In this document: positions 48,506-62,844 of the stretch, one piece after another
Layout: each line of letters starts with the position of its first letter
How positions within the stretch are numbered: the first letter of the stretch is position 1
Assembly (NCBI GenBank): GCA_028023455.1
Contig: JAQFVV010006509.1
Coordinates: 367,029-431,028, forward strand
Length of the DNA stretch: 64,000 bases
Direction of reading: 5' to 3'
DNA from: Epiperipatus broadwayi
Taxonomy: Eukaryota > Onychophora > Udeonychophora > Euonychophora > Peripatidae
Position numbers and translations under genes: made by a program
The notes under the pieces: model-generated
What the model was told of the DNA's origin: nothing
The model's database searches: none
The model's input: the letters and a program-made list of their open reading frames with translations, nothing else

Positions 48506-49821
48506 AATGTATAATTTGAATATTAATATTTTAATAGAATTTATATTATGTGTTTTATAATTCACATTCATACATGATATAAATTAATAAAAATACTAAA
48601 TACAAGGAGGTATTACTAGCATAAAAAGTGTCATTTTATAATAGTACTTGTCTGAATTACTTTAACCAAAATTTATAAATTTTATAAATGAAATACACTA
48701 ATTGTAATCCATAGATATGCATACATACATTTTCTTACACATAAAACATTATATGAATACATGTACATGCATATATATTATATAATTTTTATTTTATGTT
48801 TTAAATGACAAATTATTAATTAATTGTATAGATATTATATATAGTAGTTAATTTTAATAGGGGTTCTTACTACTTAAATTCTTAATGTAATATAAAGGTA
48901 TAATATTTTTGTTAATATATTTTACAGTCATAAGATAAGCAATGAACATATTGTGATGGGTTTTTCTATTAAAAATTGAATATTTATTAACCTTTATTGG
49001 TTTTATATATTCATTTAAAAGAAAAAGCAACATAAGAGATAATGCCCTTCCCTTATTTTATGATAACTTAGGAATAAGATATAAAAATTTGTAAAGATTT
49101 CAAAAAATTATTTCACATTTCTTTCCAGAAAATGAAATTATTGGACAATTATTTACCCAGAAAAATCCATATGAAAAAAGAAAAGATTAAATGTATTAAT
49201 GTAATCATGTGATTAGTGTAATATAATATTCAGCTGCAGTTTATAGTTTATATCTGGACTTGGAATAATATAATAATCTCTAGCCTAATAAATAATAAGT
49301 AAAAAGTATTAATGTATTAATCTAATGTGGATGATGTCAAGGTCTTTGACATTTATCGTTGTAATTGTACTGATTTAATATTGATAAATCTTAAACAAAT
49401 GAAGACAATATGTGTAAAAGATTATGATCAGGACTATTTAAAGAATGTTGATTCTGAATGAAATACATCTTTATTCATATATTTTTAAGAATGTGTTTCA
49501 TTTGTTCTCAGGAATGTGTTGGGGAATAAAAGTTTTAATTATGTATATATATATATATTACTATATATAATTATAATCTTGTGAAATGAAACTAATTTTT
49601 ACGTACATGCCATTAGATTGAATTTACATGCACTCACCCATTAATGACTGTTTTAATAGTGCATGTGTGAAGATTAATTTTTTTGCATAAAATTACATTT
49701 ATATACATTGCTAAATTATTTATTTATATTACTATATATAATAAATAATAAATATATACACTTGCAAATTTATCAATTATTTTTAATAAACATTTAATAA
49801 CAAATTATTCTAAGATCTAAC
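48506..49821. other. AT-rich DNA, no gene seen
   Basis: No recognisable feature other than short (TA)n tracts near 49,545. Confidence 0.5.
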
Positions 49822-49959
<138 letters not shown>

Positions 49960-49978
49960 TTTAACATTTTTAAAATAC

Positions 49979-50150
49979 TATCATCACTTTAAACCATTAC
50001 TTATACACTTTGAGATGAAGGTCTCTCTAAGTTCAATGCATCTTTTTCCATTTCTAGTCTCTCTTCTCCATGTCAACCCAGTACATTTCTTTATTTCATC
50101 CATCCATATCACATGTGATCTCTTTCTAGATCTTTTACAATTTAAAATAT
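49979..50150 (-). pseudogene. RTE 3'-end fragment
   Basis: Matches the last about 170 bp of the full RTE (40,830-40,990). Anchors are GATGAAGGTCTCTCTAAGTT, CTCTCTTCTC, TTTATTTCATCCATCCATAT, CACATGTGATCTCTTTCT and TCTTTTACAATTT. It encodes the end of the C-terminal region in decayed form. The fragment is 5'-truncated, the usual outcome of incomplete reverse transcription. Confidence 0.8.
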
Positions 50151-53100
50151 TGACATATATATTACATTTAATTTTATTTAAATCTTATATAAAAAACTCA
50201 CTTTATTCTACATTTTTATAATTCACTGTCTTTAATTAGGAATTCATCAATATAAAATCTGATTTCTATGATGCGGCAATTTGTTTAATACATGCTACTT
50301 GCAAGATGGGTCATAGGAAGGTTAGCTCTCTCCTGAATATAACCTCTGCAGAACACACTTTTTTTTATTGGAAGGTAAAATTATTTCAAGTTAATACTGA
50401 GAATATATCAAACTCAAAAATAAAGATTTTTTTCCAAATGAATTGTTTAGCACAGTGTTAATGTATTTACATATTATGATCATTTTCGTAAAAGTTTGTT
50501 TCACTTTAATTCTGGCTAGAAGGTCTTTAATATTGCATGACTACTTTTATTTTGAATCATTTGTGAACAAAAGTAATTTTAAATATTACAAATCTCTTAA
50601 TAAAAACTGGCTCTATCCTACTCTTCCAGATTTTCTTACATTTCTTTATTTATAGGAGATTTCAATTTCTGTTGTAAGCTTTGGGGATATATAAGAATTA
50701 AGCAAGTTGGCCACTTTTTAGAATTAATGGGTTAAATAACTCTTACGTAGTGTTTGATGCCAAGTAAGAAAAATATTTTATTCACTCAAATTAGCCACAG
50801 AAAATTCTGACTTATATTTTGTTTTAGTTAAAAATAATTCACCATAACTTACTGATTTATTAATATTGGTTTATTTTTCCATAACAAAATTAAAGTTAAT
50901 TAATCACTCTGGGAATTAATTGATATTTATCCTATTTCATGATGAACTGTAAGTAAGCTAATTGCAGTTGTTATACTGGATATCATAAATAAAATATTAA
51001 AAAAATCTCACACACTCCTTTTTGCTATAATAAATTTAACAGATTCATAATAATAACTGCCAAAAAGTCCATACCTAAGGGACATCTAATCAATTCATTT
51101 CATGTTACAATAATATAGGCAATATTATTTATAGCCAATTTAAAAAATTGTTAGATAAAATGCATTCAAGCTTTCGTGCAGATTTTTTAATATGGTATAA
51201 AATAAAATTAGGATGTGCATTAATGAGATAATAGATAAAAACTACCATTTTAAATATGTTGGGGTGGTACAAGTTGATGCATATGTAACATGTATAAATG
51301 CTAAAGGGCACACCAGGCCAAAGCCTGGAACCAAACCATACTAGACTAACTTTCTTCTCATCTCCAGGTTGTTGTTCATAATTTATTTTTAGTAGACATC
51401 ATACATGCCACAATAAATAACTAGTTTATGTATGTAAATACCCACTATAACTGATTTCTTGTTATCCCCAGTAAGATGTTGAAAACACAGTAAATGTATA
51501 ATGCTATGTAATTGATAATTTTAATAGTTGAAATAAAAACTATAAAAAAGAATGTATGAATTAATTTAAAACAATGTTTATTAATTTGGACCACGTAATG
51601 TGAAGTGAAATAATTTGATCTATATTTTACCATCCCTACAAAATCAACCCTCTTTTCCCACTTAAGGTTAATTACCATCAATCATTCTCAAAAGACAGAT
51701 ATTAAATAAACAATATATAAAAAATTAAAAATAACATTCTTGAGAGGTATATGCAAATATACAATTAACCTCAGATCACTATTATTAAAAAGAACAAAGA
51801 TTGAACAAGGAAAGACAAGATTAGGAAAAACAAGTGAGCAAATTGATTAATCTAGACATAAAGATTAATATTACTCAAATTACTAACTATATTACCCATA
51901 TTTCAATAAGAAAATAGCCTGTGTGCACATAACAATGTGGTATTATGTAATAATACCAAATCTCCTTCTATCTTAGTTTATTTAAAAAAAGTCCTATCCA
52001 TAAAAAGACACTTAACTCTAACACATATAAAATAACTAAGAGCCTATTCAGCCCTCAGAGATAGAATGAATCTAACTTCATTCAATTGCATAATAAATAA
52101 ATAATGAACAAAAATACATTGTATAAAAGAATTGCATAATAAATATATGTTGACCTAATTCAATACATGATACACTTCCTTTCTTTTTTTTTCTTCAACA
52201 GTTCTATTTTCACCAGCCTAATTTACCAAAATTGTTTTATAATTACCATTACAATGAGTCTAATCACAAATATATGGCATTGTTCATATTTACCCAGTCT
52301 GTAATTGATACACTATCCATCTGGTGAAGTCTGTAGCACTAAACAAGAGTTTTATGACATAATCTTATGTAAATTGTTGGTAGGACTACAGTTCATTAAA
52401 TTGGAATGGAGATTCAGCTTTTAACAGTAATTTGTTGTTGATTGTCATACACCACTTTTCAAATGTCCTTATAAAAGTTCAACTTCATCCTTGGATAGCT
52501 CACCATCTGACTCACATTCTTTGGGCATAATATACAGTTTTATGGTCATTCAAGGGTACAGTCAGCCATGGGCAAAGAGTTCCCAAAAGAAATCAAGGTT
52601 CTATCTAGCCAGACATTATAATGAACATTTTAAAAATATAAAGTGTCTCTCTCTCGAAAACAAAACTCCTTTTATACAATTTGCAGTTGTCCCCTCCCTC
52701 CCATTTAGGGTTTTCATAATAGACAATTAACACCATATTTTTAATTTTACTAACATTAATAATGGACAGGAAGAAGGCAAACATTTTTTTTTATTACTTG
52801 GACTTGGATCTGATTTTCTTATCTGGAGTTATCAAATTATTGATAATTAATTTTATGTATAATTAGAGCACGTTTGATTTACACAATTTAAATTAAATTT
52901 TTTTCTTTAGCTTGTTTCTACAGTGAAGTATTACCCCCCCACCTCTATGCCATTACCATACCAAAGTATTTTTTTTTCAAGTACATTTTGATTACCTTAT
53001 AATTAGCATTATCAATCAAGTTTTATTAATAAACATGTATATGCTAAATTATATCTTGGATATAAATAAAAATATAATATTCTATTATGAGGTGGAAAAA

Positions 53101-54621
53101 TTCCATCTTAATATATATTTATAAAATTATTTGAGCAATCACTATAATTATAACAGTCAATAAATATTTCATAATGTGAATAAAATTTATTACAAATTGA
53201 ATGACAATTATCAAACCTTCTGCACTCACATCTTTATAACCATTCACTTCTGATAAATATAATAACAATTGTTTCTCATCATTTATTTGGCTAGATGTTA
53301 TCATATCATTCCTAGCCTTGACATAAATCTCTAATAAAGGAAAAATAATAATTGTGTTTTTTAATAGTGTCATTCACACATATATTTATTTATTTAATTG
53401 AAACAGTGGAAGAGATGAAATTTTACAACATTAGGACATCTTAATTTCATTTCTAACTTCATTTTTTTATAAATGAAATGTAATATTATAGATAAATATT
53501 GCTAAGTTATATCTGTAGGAAATTACACAACAACTAAAAAACACTGCATGTTCAGATTTATTTGGCATATACATATTGCAACTTTTAGTCTTTCACCCAA
53601 CAAAATCTAATCATAACTTTTTACATGCTATCTAGTTTGTGATACATATTGTAAATACCATAAATGATTTTTTTATTCTATCACATTATTTGTCTATTAT
53701 ATATGTTTATTAGGCATTTGGAACTTAAGGGTTAAAAATTGCTATGAGAAATTCAAATACTTTTTGCAGATGATACATGAAGAAAAAGAAAAATCATAAT
53801 TGTTAAGATGTAAAAAAAAAAATTGTGGTTATATAAAATCAATAGCTTGTTAACAAAGATGAGCAATTTAAACTAGGCATAGCAATTTAAAAAAAAATAA
53901 AAAGACTTTCTTTTCAAATTTAGACTATTTTCTAAAAAAAAAAAAAGACTTGATCAAATTGAATTTTTTTAATGGTCATGATTTTTTAAAAAGATATATT
54001 AATCATTATTTTTTTAAAATGTACTATTGATGAATATTTTAAAAAAATGAAGTTTTAGTCAGTCATGAGTTTGAAATTAAAAATATATAGCATTGTATTT
54101 TGTTACGTGTTTTTTATGTATAAATCGAATGCAGCCATACTAACATACATAAATAGATTTTAAAAAATCTGTTACAGTAATTTATTTCATTTATTTTCTA
54201 TAGTTTTGACAATGTATAAATATAGTTTGTTCACTTGTCACCAAATGTTAATATTATAAAATTTATTAAAATACCTTTCATGGTAGCCATATTCTTAAAA
54301 AATATCAAGGCAATAAAAATGCCGATTTACCATTTTTTATTTTGTGACGTCTACTATGACAATACAATAATATCAATATGCTGCCAAACTAAGTTAGGAT
54401 AACACTGTTTGAATTTACTTTAACTTTATCTGGACACTAACTTGATCTAAATTTTTAATAAATCTCAGAGCTGATAATTCATTTATATCACTTGGTCTAT
54501 TTTCTATGTGTAGGGAGAAAAATTACTCAATCCCCCCCCCCCACAAATAGTTGACTATTTTAAGTCAACAAACAAAATGATTGTAATGACAAGTTTTCAT
54601 TTATGTATCTATATCTCTATA
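50151..54621. other. AT-rich DNA, no confirmed gene
   Basis: No gene recognised. Minor items: a 6-bp hairpin CCAGGC/GCCTGG (51,313-51,328); a more complex patch at 52,440-52,740 with a 79-codon frame lacking an ATG start and any known motif; C runs at about 52,932 and 54,532-54,542 (C11). Other frames here are short and low-complexity. Confidence 0.5.
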
Positions 54622-56022
54622 AAAAATGATATAGGAAAGTATAATTGTGAACTATCAAAGAAAGCTGTAGAAAAGAATAAAAGTCTCAAGAGTGTAAAAC
54701 AACAATTTGGGATTGGTAGGAAATTTATATCTGCAATAAATAAAAAAAAAGGAATTATTACTAAAAAGAGAGAGGATATGGGTAGAAGACTTCTATCAAG
54801 AATTAAATAGTAATAAAGAACAAGTACCTCCTATATCTATTCTATCTTCTGAATTGCCCAGAATTTTAACAGAAGAAGTGAGACATACAATTAAATTTAT
54901 GAAGAAAGGGAAGGCTCCAGGTAATGATGGAATTATAATTGATATATTAAAAGAAGCAAGTGAAAAAATAGAATTTTTTTAAGCAAAGTTATATACCAAA
55001 TGTCTAAATGATAAAGATACACCAGATGATTGGAAGAATACAGTATTAATATTTAAAAAGGGGGATAAAGAAGATAGTAGAAATTACGGACCTTTATCAG
55101 TTTTATAGAAAATTTTTAACAAGATAATTACACCTCATCTACAAGAACATTTAATTTCCACCAACCAAGAGAACAAGCAAATTTAAAAGTAGTTTTAGTA
55201 CAATAGGTCATATCCAGGTATTCAGAGAAGTTATAGAAAAGACAAATAAATATGAGTTGCCATTATGCTTTGGATTTGTAGATCATGAAAAAGTATTTGA
55301 TTCTATAAACATTTATTCAGTGACTAAAGCATTGGATCATCAAAGTGTAGATCCAGAATATTGTCATATTTTAAAGAATATTTATGAAAATATTAACAGC
55401 ATCAATTAGATTACATAATGGTACTAGGAAAGTCAACATTGAGAAAGGTGTAAGACAAGGTGACTCCATATCTCCCAAAATTTTTACAGGTGTGCTGCAA
55501 GAAGTATTTTGTGGATTAAAATGCAAAGCTAAAAAAGTGATTTTGCAGATGATGTAATTGTTGTTGCAAATAATGCTTTAGATCTGCAGGAAATGTTGCA
55601 AGAGTTATCAGATGAAAGTCAGAAAAAGTAGAACTAAAGATAAATGTTGAAAAACTAAAGTAATGTTTAATGGATTTTCTCAAAATACGAAAATAAAGAT
55701 TGATTATGATGAGTTGGAAGAAGTTAACAGCTACAAATATCTTGATCAGATTATTAATACAGATGGAAGCATAATGGATAAAATTAATAATAGAATTAAA
55801 CTTGGTTGGAGTGCTTTTAGTAGAAATAATTTGATACTAAAAGAAAATATGCCTATGTGTTTGAAAAGAAATATTTTTAATAAATATCAGTTTTACTTAT
55901 GGATCTGAGACTTGGACACTTAATAGAAGATCAATACAGAGACTTCAGACCACTCAAAGAAGTATGGAGAGATGCATGTTGGGAGTAACAAGAAGAGATC
56001 GAAAATGCAATATATGGGTAAG
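54622..56022 (+). pseudogene. RTE retrotransposon copy, truncated at both ends
   Basis: A plus-strand relative of the RTE at 40.8-44.1 kb, starting in the linker after the endonuclease (KYNCELSKKAVEKNKSLK) and ending after QRSMERCMLGVTRRDR. Readable pieces are KFISAINKKKGIITKKRED, KGKAPGNDGIIIDILKEAS, an NYGPLS-like block, CFGFVDHEKVFDSIN (motif A), a motif B string near 55,445 and MFNGFSQNTKIKIDYDELEE (55,663 on). Stops and frameshifts occur about every 100 bp, and motif C lies in a region with deletions near 55,535-55,560. Still close enough to align by eye, so of intermediate age. Confidence 0.88.
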
Positions 56023-57399
56023 AGAATTGTCAAAGTTTTATTTTAGAGAAAACAAGTCATATGGTTAGAACATATAAAATATCTATATTTTCTATTATTT
56101 GTTTGATAAAGGGGGAAAAATATGTTTGAAAGATTACATTATAACTAAATCAATATTTTCTGCTATTGATTTTATCTCATCATTTCCATTTAAACATTTT
56201 TGCCATAAAGCAGAGTACAAAATATCCAGAAGTGGAAAAAAAATACTATGTTATAAAATAAGTTCATAAAAGTTGAATAATATTATTGTCAAAAAATACT
56301 TTAATTGAAATATTATTATCTAAACTGTCTAGAATATGTTGCTAAAATGTTAAGTTAATTACTGTTAAAATTATTAGAATGGCATGGCAAGATCTAATAT
56401 GGTAATATTCAACTTCTATTATTCCTGCGTATTTACATGTGCATATAATTTTTTGTATATTCTTGATAGTAAAATTTGACATTCTTTCTACTTATCTAAA
56501 CTTGTCCACCTGTTATTGTATAGTTGCTAACTTCATTGTTTCTATGTTATTTTATTAGCATTACTCAAACTCTGAATTCATTGATAGTTTGAAAAATTAC
56601 AAAACTGAAGTGGCAATCTTATGGCATAGTAATGTTATAAATGTTTAGTTACTTAGGAAATCATGATGTTGAAGAATAGAAGAAACAATCTGATTTTCAA
56701 TCCTGAAATTTTCATCCATTGCATTATACATATTAGCATTTTATGTTTTTTTTCTTTGATAGTCAAAACAATTCTTATTCATAATTAATTTCTGTTTACC
56801 TAATCATACTTTAGAAAATAAATTCTTATCTAATTACAAAAAAAAAAATCCTTATTTTTTAATACTACAGTTGTGAGCATAACTTTGGGTTTGCTCAATT
56901 CAAATATTAAATTCAGAGAAATTATATTTGTTTTTGATCTTCACATTGCACAAGTGAGGACAAGTATTTTGTTAAATGAATTTTTATTTTTATTTTTTAT
57001 CAACTTGAATAAAATAAGATATTTATGTAAAATCCTGTAATTTTTGCAGATAGATAGTTGAAGATGTCTTTTAAGAAATAATTTACATTTTTTGAAAGTA
57101 TGTTTTGTTTGCAATTTATTATTAATATAATTAAATTTAAATCTCAATAATTTCACTGATATCAAAAGAAAAAAACATTGAATGATGAGTATTTAATGGA
57201 TTGTGCAAAACTATTTATATATATAACAACAATAAAAATGCTTGTATGCCATGTGTAATAAAAGCATAGTGGTTTTTAAAGAATATATTTTAGAATATGC
57301 TAAATTGTAAGAATGCTGCTATTTCTAATAAATTTCTAAAGCAGTATTAAATATATTTTGTTTTCTAATATATTGTGAAAAACAACAAAAGTGTGATTT
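56023..57399. other. AT-rich DNA, no gene seen
   Basis: No recognisable feature between the RTE copy and the third non-LTR relic. The 74-codon minus-strand frame at 56,941-57,165 is Lys/Asn/Leu-rich and has no motif. Confidence 0.5.
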
Positions 57400-58440
57400 A
57401 TATAAGTTGCTTTTACTAATTTGATCAAAGCATTTGACTCAATTAATTTAACAGGATTAAAGCATAGTTTGAAATTAGTTAGTTATTCATCAATATTTAT
57501 TACACAGCTTTTATATGATAGAATGAGAAAAAGTGTTATTAATACAGGTAAAAAATGTGAATCATATGAAAAGAAAACTAATGTTAAACAAAGGTCTGCA
57601 CAAACTTCAACCTTGATTTTAAATTTTACATCAGTGGTTTTAATAACTATTTATAAATAGCTTTAGAAATCAGGCAACAAGATGTACTACATGAGAATTA
57701 TAATATGAATTGATTAATATCTTTATCAATAGTTTGATAAATAATTGTGCTACTCTTGCAATTTAAAAGGTGACTTATAAAATGTATTTTAATGTTTTGA
57801 ATGCAACATTTAAGTACTTTGGTTTTGTAATTAATGATTACAAAGTTATATAGTAACAAAAAAAGCTTTTGGAAACATTCATTTTGAATGTTTATTAATT
57901 TGAAAATGTGATCCAATATATGATGTTGAGTTGCAGAATAGAATACAATATTATAGCTACTGCTTTTAACAAATTCACAGATAGGACATTTTATTTTAGA
58001 GATTTAATTATTGCACCTAAATTAGTTATATAGAGTTATTATTTTTTTATTGTATAGAAATGAGAAGTGGACTGTGGACATCTTATCAACAGAGCAACAC
58101 TAAAAAAATCCATTCAAGTATGCTTTATAAAATTTTAAAATAATATTAATGAGATCAATGTGTTTTTTAGATTATTGAATGTGATACAATAGTCAGCTTA
58201 TCTAAAATCAAATCTTGGTTGGATTAGGTATATAAAGAGAGTTAACAATAAAATAAAGAGTACTTTATGGTGATCTTATCCATGGCTTTTATCCAAGAGA
58301 CAGATACCATCTATGTTATACAGATTATTCCAAAAACATTATAAAAGGGCGTGCTATTATTTAATTGGGAAGATGTGGCTGAGAATAGAGTACAATAGTT
58401 ACCTACAATTCAACAAGATCCTGAAGTCTTTTAGGTGAAA
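57400..58440 (+). pseudogene. decayed non-LTR reverse transcriptase of a third lineage
   Basis: A 79-codon open piece (57,421-57,660) contains LIKAFDSINLTGLKHSL, a motif A of the KAFDxxN type, then TNVKQ followed by a TLILNF-like string where motif B (NGVKQGC...PTLF) is expected. Downstream in changing frames come FKYFGFVI (about 57,810, motif E), MRSGLWTSYQQ (about 58,063), VLYGDLIHG (58,260) with a KDxxK-like tail, and NWEDVAENRVQ (about 58,360). These follow the order of the C-terminal blocks of a common animal non-LTR family distinct from the RTE and L1-like elements here. Many stops and indels make it a very old relic. Neither end is defined. Confidence 0.65.
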
Positions 58441-61400
58441 AACTTTGCTGCAATAATTGGAATAAAAATCGAAGAAATAGAATAGTGGATTAGTGTGATT
58501 TATATGCGAATGTAATTCACAGATTGTTTATATAGTTATCACAAAATTTATCTTTAGCATATTACAATTTTTTTGTGTCTTCATATCGTTTTTTTCTCTT
58601 GGAGTCGCACTACTCAGTTATAAGTGGTTGCTATAAATGATGATTTGATTTTTTTAACTTGAAGACTCAGATCTTAGATAAACCTGGGGAGAAGGGAGGT
58701 AAGTAGTTCTTTAGAAAATAATCTTTTCTCCCAGTCATTCATCTGAAAGTTGTTCATGTTGCCCTTTTACAAAAAATTAGGAAATGAAGGGAAATTTTTT
58801 TTAAAATAATGCTTGTTAATCAAGTGATTAAAATAAAATGAACAAAAAGTGATTGAAATGTTTGTTTGTTTTTATATTTTTTTGAACTCTAACATCTGCC
58901 TAATAATTTAATCAGCAACACATTAATAAATCTGCAATTTACTATCTAATAATTATAGATAATCCTTTGAAGTAAATTAATATTTGTATTTAAATCTTTG
59001 GTGTAATAAAAAAATACTATTACTCACATAAATATTTTCCTCATAAAAAAAAATCGTTATCTATAAGACGTTTAATATTTGTGTTTACTTTTTTTAAAAA
59101 AAAAATGACAATTTAGATGAGTACGGTATTGTGCTTTAAGGTCAAAAAGTCATTTATTATGTATTATTGTTTTAACCATAAACATTTAAATAACTTTAAA
59201 GATTTTCAGATAAACTAATTAAAAAGCAACAGCAAAAAATGCAGAAATTAAATTTAGATTAATTGTTTTATTTTATTTTGTGATGAGTAGATAAAGTAGC
59301 AAGACTGTGGGAGACCCCTACTATAGTTGGGTAATTTGTAACTGCTCCCTTCTATGGTGGCTGCTAGCAAACTAAGTTAACTAACTAGCTAGTCCTCCGT
59401 TGAATGTCTGCCACATGACAGCGACACATGCTCCAGGCTTCAGACTTTGACAGACCCTAGATACTTTGCCATACAGGTGACTGCTATCAGGTGGAGATCA
59501 AGAACACAGAAATACTTTCTTTCACAGATCTTATCAATTACTCTTATACAATTGTAAAAGTTCTAGCATATAAAAATTAGTCAGTTGGGTTATTTTTAAA
59601 GTAAATCAAATAAAAAAAAACATTTCCATTACTGCAATTCAGATAGTTTACGTTTTATATGTACTGTGTTTTTATATATACTTCTAAATGCTTACACATA
59701 CATATAACTTTGACGCCTCATACACTACTATACAATGAATTAAGTTTTTTAAAAATATATATTACATGATTCTAAATATATATTTATTTTTAAAAAAATT
59801 GTGAGTTATTTTCTAAAGACAGAATAGGGCACTGTGACCAAGTGTTAATACTTGACCAGCATCATCATTGATAATTCGTCATGGGTCTCCATTCTCATAA
59901 CACAATTTATTCTAGTATCTTAACTATGAATTAGAATGTTATGAAATCTTGGACTAACTTATTATTTATTATAAATGTAAAATTTAACTTAAAACGAATT
60001 CTGTATAAAAGCAATGATTTTTGGTGCTTCTCACTTTAAATTAATCTTTAAAATTATAAAATCCGATTATTCTCTTTGAATATATTATGGTACAAATGAT
60101 GTATTTAATTAACAACAATTTATTTAGATAAATGTTACTCTTTATAATAATAAATAAAAGTATTTGGAGCACCAAATATAGCTTTACATATAAGCAGGAT
60201 CTTTTTTGTAGTAGAGTAATACAATAAGTAAAGATCTTGATTGAAATATCAAAAAAATAAATCTGAAAATTTAAAGTTGAACGATTGTCCATATCCATTA
60301 TTCCAAAAGTACCCATCTACTGCTAACTCTCTCAAGTTAGCTAGATCTTAAAACCATAAAAAAGATACTGAAAAAGAAAAAAAAACGCATTTTGCAAAAC
60401 AGCATTATTATTAGTAATCTAAGGGGAAATGACTGGTCTGATGCTTATGACATTATATAACATTTGAACAGCTTGGCTTGAAAACATCAGAACAATATAT
60501 ATTTTATATGCTTCAACATACAATTATTTATGTACAATTTTAGTGTAAAAAGAACTGAAATATAAAACATTGAAGAAGTTGGCTAATTTACTGACAAACA
60601 CTTTATTAAAAAAAGTAATAACTACAAAATAATTAAACTAAGCAAACTATGAAGAAAATATTTTGTAAAAAAATTAGGTAATGAATAGATTATTACTTCA
60701 AATATTAGATAATGTATTCTATCAGGGAATCAATCAATAGTGTAATACATTCAAAATAAACTTTAATTATTAAATAAAAATCTAAACAAAAGTTAAAATT
60801 AATAAGAAATCTTTAAAATAATTCAAATTCATTATAAAAATCTATGCATGTTTTAAGTAAATATATTATAAATAACATGCAATAAATATTTTTTGAATAA
60901 AAAGTAACAAATGTTTCCTATATAGGTAGAATTAAATTTAGTAAAAATATTTACATAAATAAACAATTATATAATTTATTTAGCCAAGATCACTTGATGG
61001 GTAATATTCCAGTAGTTTAATTTTTACTATACCACTCAGAGTTAGTAGATAGCCAAACAGAAAACATTCATATAAAATAAACTACTGATTCCAATGCAAG
61101 TAGAAGCTTGATAGAATACTGCATAATTAATCATGAAGATTGATTCAATTAAACTACTATCTTCTCAGTCAGTTACCTCACAATAATTAGATAAGACAAC
61201 ATTCTACAGATTCTACTTCATTTGCTTATCAAGAATAAAACTAATAATCATAAAAAAACTGAATTTAATAAGAAAATAATTATTACATTTAATTTCACCA
61301 CTATAACTAAAACAAATGTGTATAAGTTAATTTTATTGACAGATAAGAAATTATCCTAAGTAAACAATTAGGTAATAAATTTGATCCTATTAATATAGAT

Positions 61401-62844
61401 TTACTGCTCAATTATCAACCATTTAATATAATTTGTATTTTAGCACTAAAATAGTGAAAGTTCTTCTGACATTAACATTTACATAAACAAAACAAATTTT
61501 ATTTTTCGCAAGTTAAGTTGTTGAAACTTTTTTCTAACTATGTGACATTTCTTTTGCTAATCATTTATTTATTTATTTAGCATATAAATTTTATTTTAAA
61601 ATATTAACTATTAAGAAATATCATTAATCATCTGTTATTAAGTTCTTCAATTCTCATTAAATCCAAAGATTTGAGAGTCATTAACTATGTGGTTCATAAT
61701 TGTATCTGTTGACACCTATGAAACAAATGAGTAATAAATTTGTTGATAAAATTCTAGTAGCTATGAAATCAAATACATTTGAGATTTATTACTGAATCTA
61801 CAAAAAATTGTTTGGAATTTTATTTTAAAAAATCATTTTTTAATGTCATAATTCTTTAAATGTTTGAAGAGATTCTTGATTGACTATCAAGAGAGGACTT
61901 CAGTATGAATTTTGGTTGGTAAAAATATATCATAAACTAAGACAGCTTTACATGCATGTAAGCATATTATTGATTACATTAATTTTTTAATTTTATTTTT
62001 TATCAGTATATTTTTTATCACAAAAATATTTATTGCATATATTTTTATATTTACTAATAATATATATTATATAATGAGACATTTTTATGATGGTTTTGAG
62101 TTATACTAATGATTTCATATTAATTACAACTTTTGTTTAAATGACTTTTTTTAATAATTGAAATTTATTTTGAAAAATGCATGTTGTTGATTGATTCTCT
62201 AACATAATAAAATCACCTTATGTCTAAAAAAAATTGTCATTATATAAAATTTTTCAAACAGTATGTTTGCATAGCTTAAGCACTTTATTTTCATTATTTT
62301 TTAACAATGTGTTTGTACGTAATTCAAACAATTTCTTCAATGTTTTTTATTTGTTTTGTTTGTAGTTATTTTATTATTTCAGGTTTCTTAATACAAAAGT
62401 TAGCATTCCAATGCTTTAGATTAAGGTGAAATAATTGATTCAATCTTTATTTCATTTATAATTTATCATTTTTTTTCAGCTCATGATATATATTGTGATA
62501 ATCCCTCATATGTGTAGGTGTGTGTGGAGATATAAAGATTAAAAGGTATAAAATAGGATCCAAAAAATATTAAAATAATATTTGTTTAGATTTAAAATTT
62601 TAAGTTTTATAATTTTTAAGTAATTTTAACTTGAAAAAAAAAAAGAAAAGCAAATTATTTCTTAGACGATATTAAAATGTGTTTATTTTTTTGATAAACA
62701 CATTTAGTTGGATTAATTAGAAAGAACAAAATATAAACTATTTCATATAAAGATAAAAAATATGATAGATAATGGATAAATGAACTAATTAAGAAGTTGA
62801 ACAACAAAAAAGTAACTATAAAAATATATGTAAAAAAACACGTA
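58441..62844. other. AT-rich DNA with one complex island, no gene
   Basis: No coding sequence recognised. The stretch 59,285-59,500 is more balanced in composition and listed separately. The 91-codon minus-strand frame at 60,041-60,316 is hydrophobic and low-complexity. Confidence 0.5.
59285..59500. other. complex island, probably an unidentified interspersed repeat
   Basis: About 215 bp with far more G and C than its surroundings. It includes TGGGAGACCCCTACTATAGT, GCTAGCAAACTAAG and CCACATGACAGCGACACATG. Minus-strand frames read as protein-like fragments (for example LKPGACVAVMWQTFNGGLAS) but are interrupted. No terminal repeats, poly(A), tRNA-like boxes or second copy are visible in the window. 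I cannot name it. Confidence 0.3.

Noticed and set aside
52491-52730. 79-codon frame in a more complex patch
   Set aside because: It starts with TTG, not ATG, has no recognisable motif and no splice signals I could trust.
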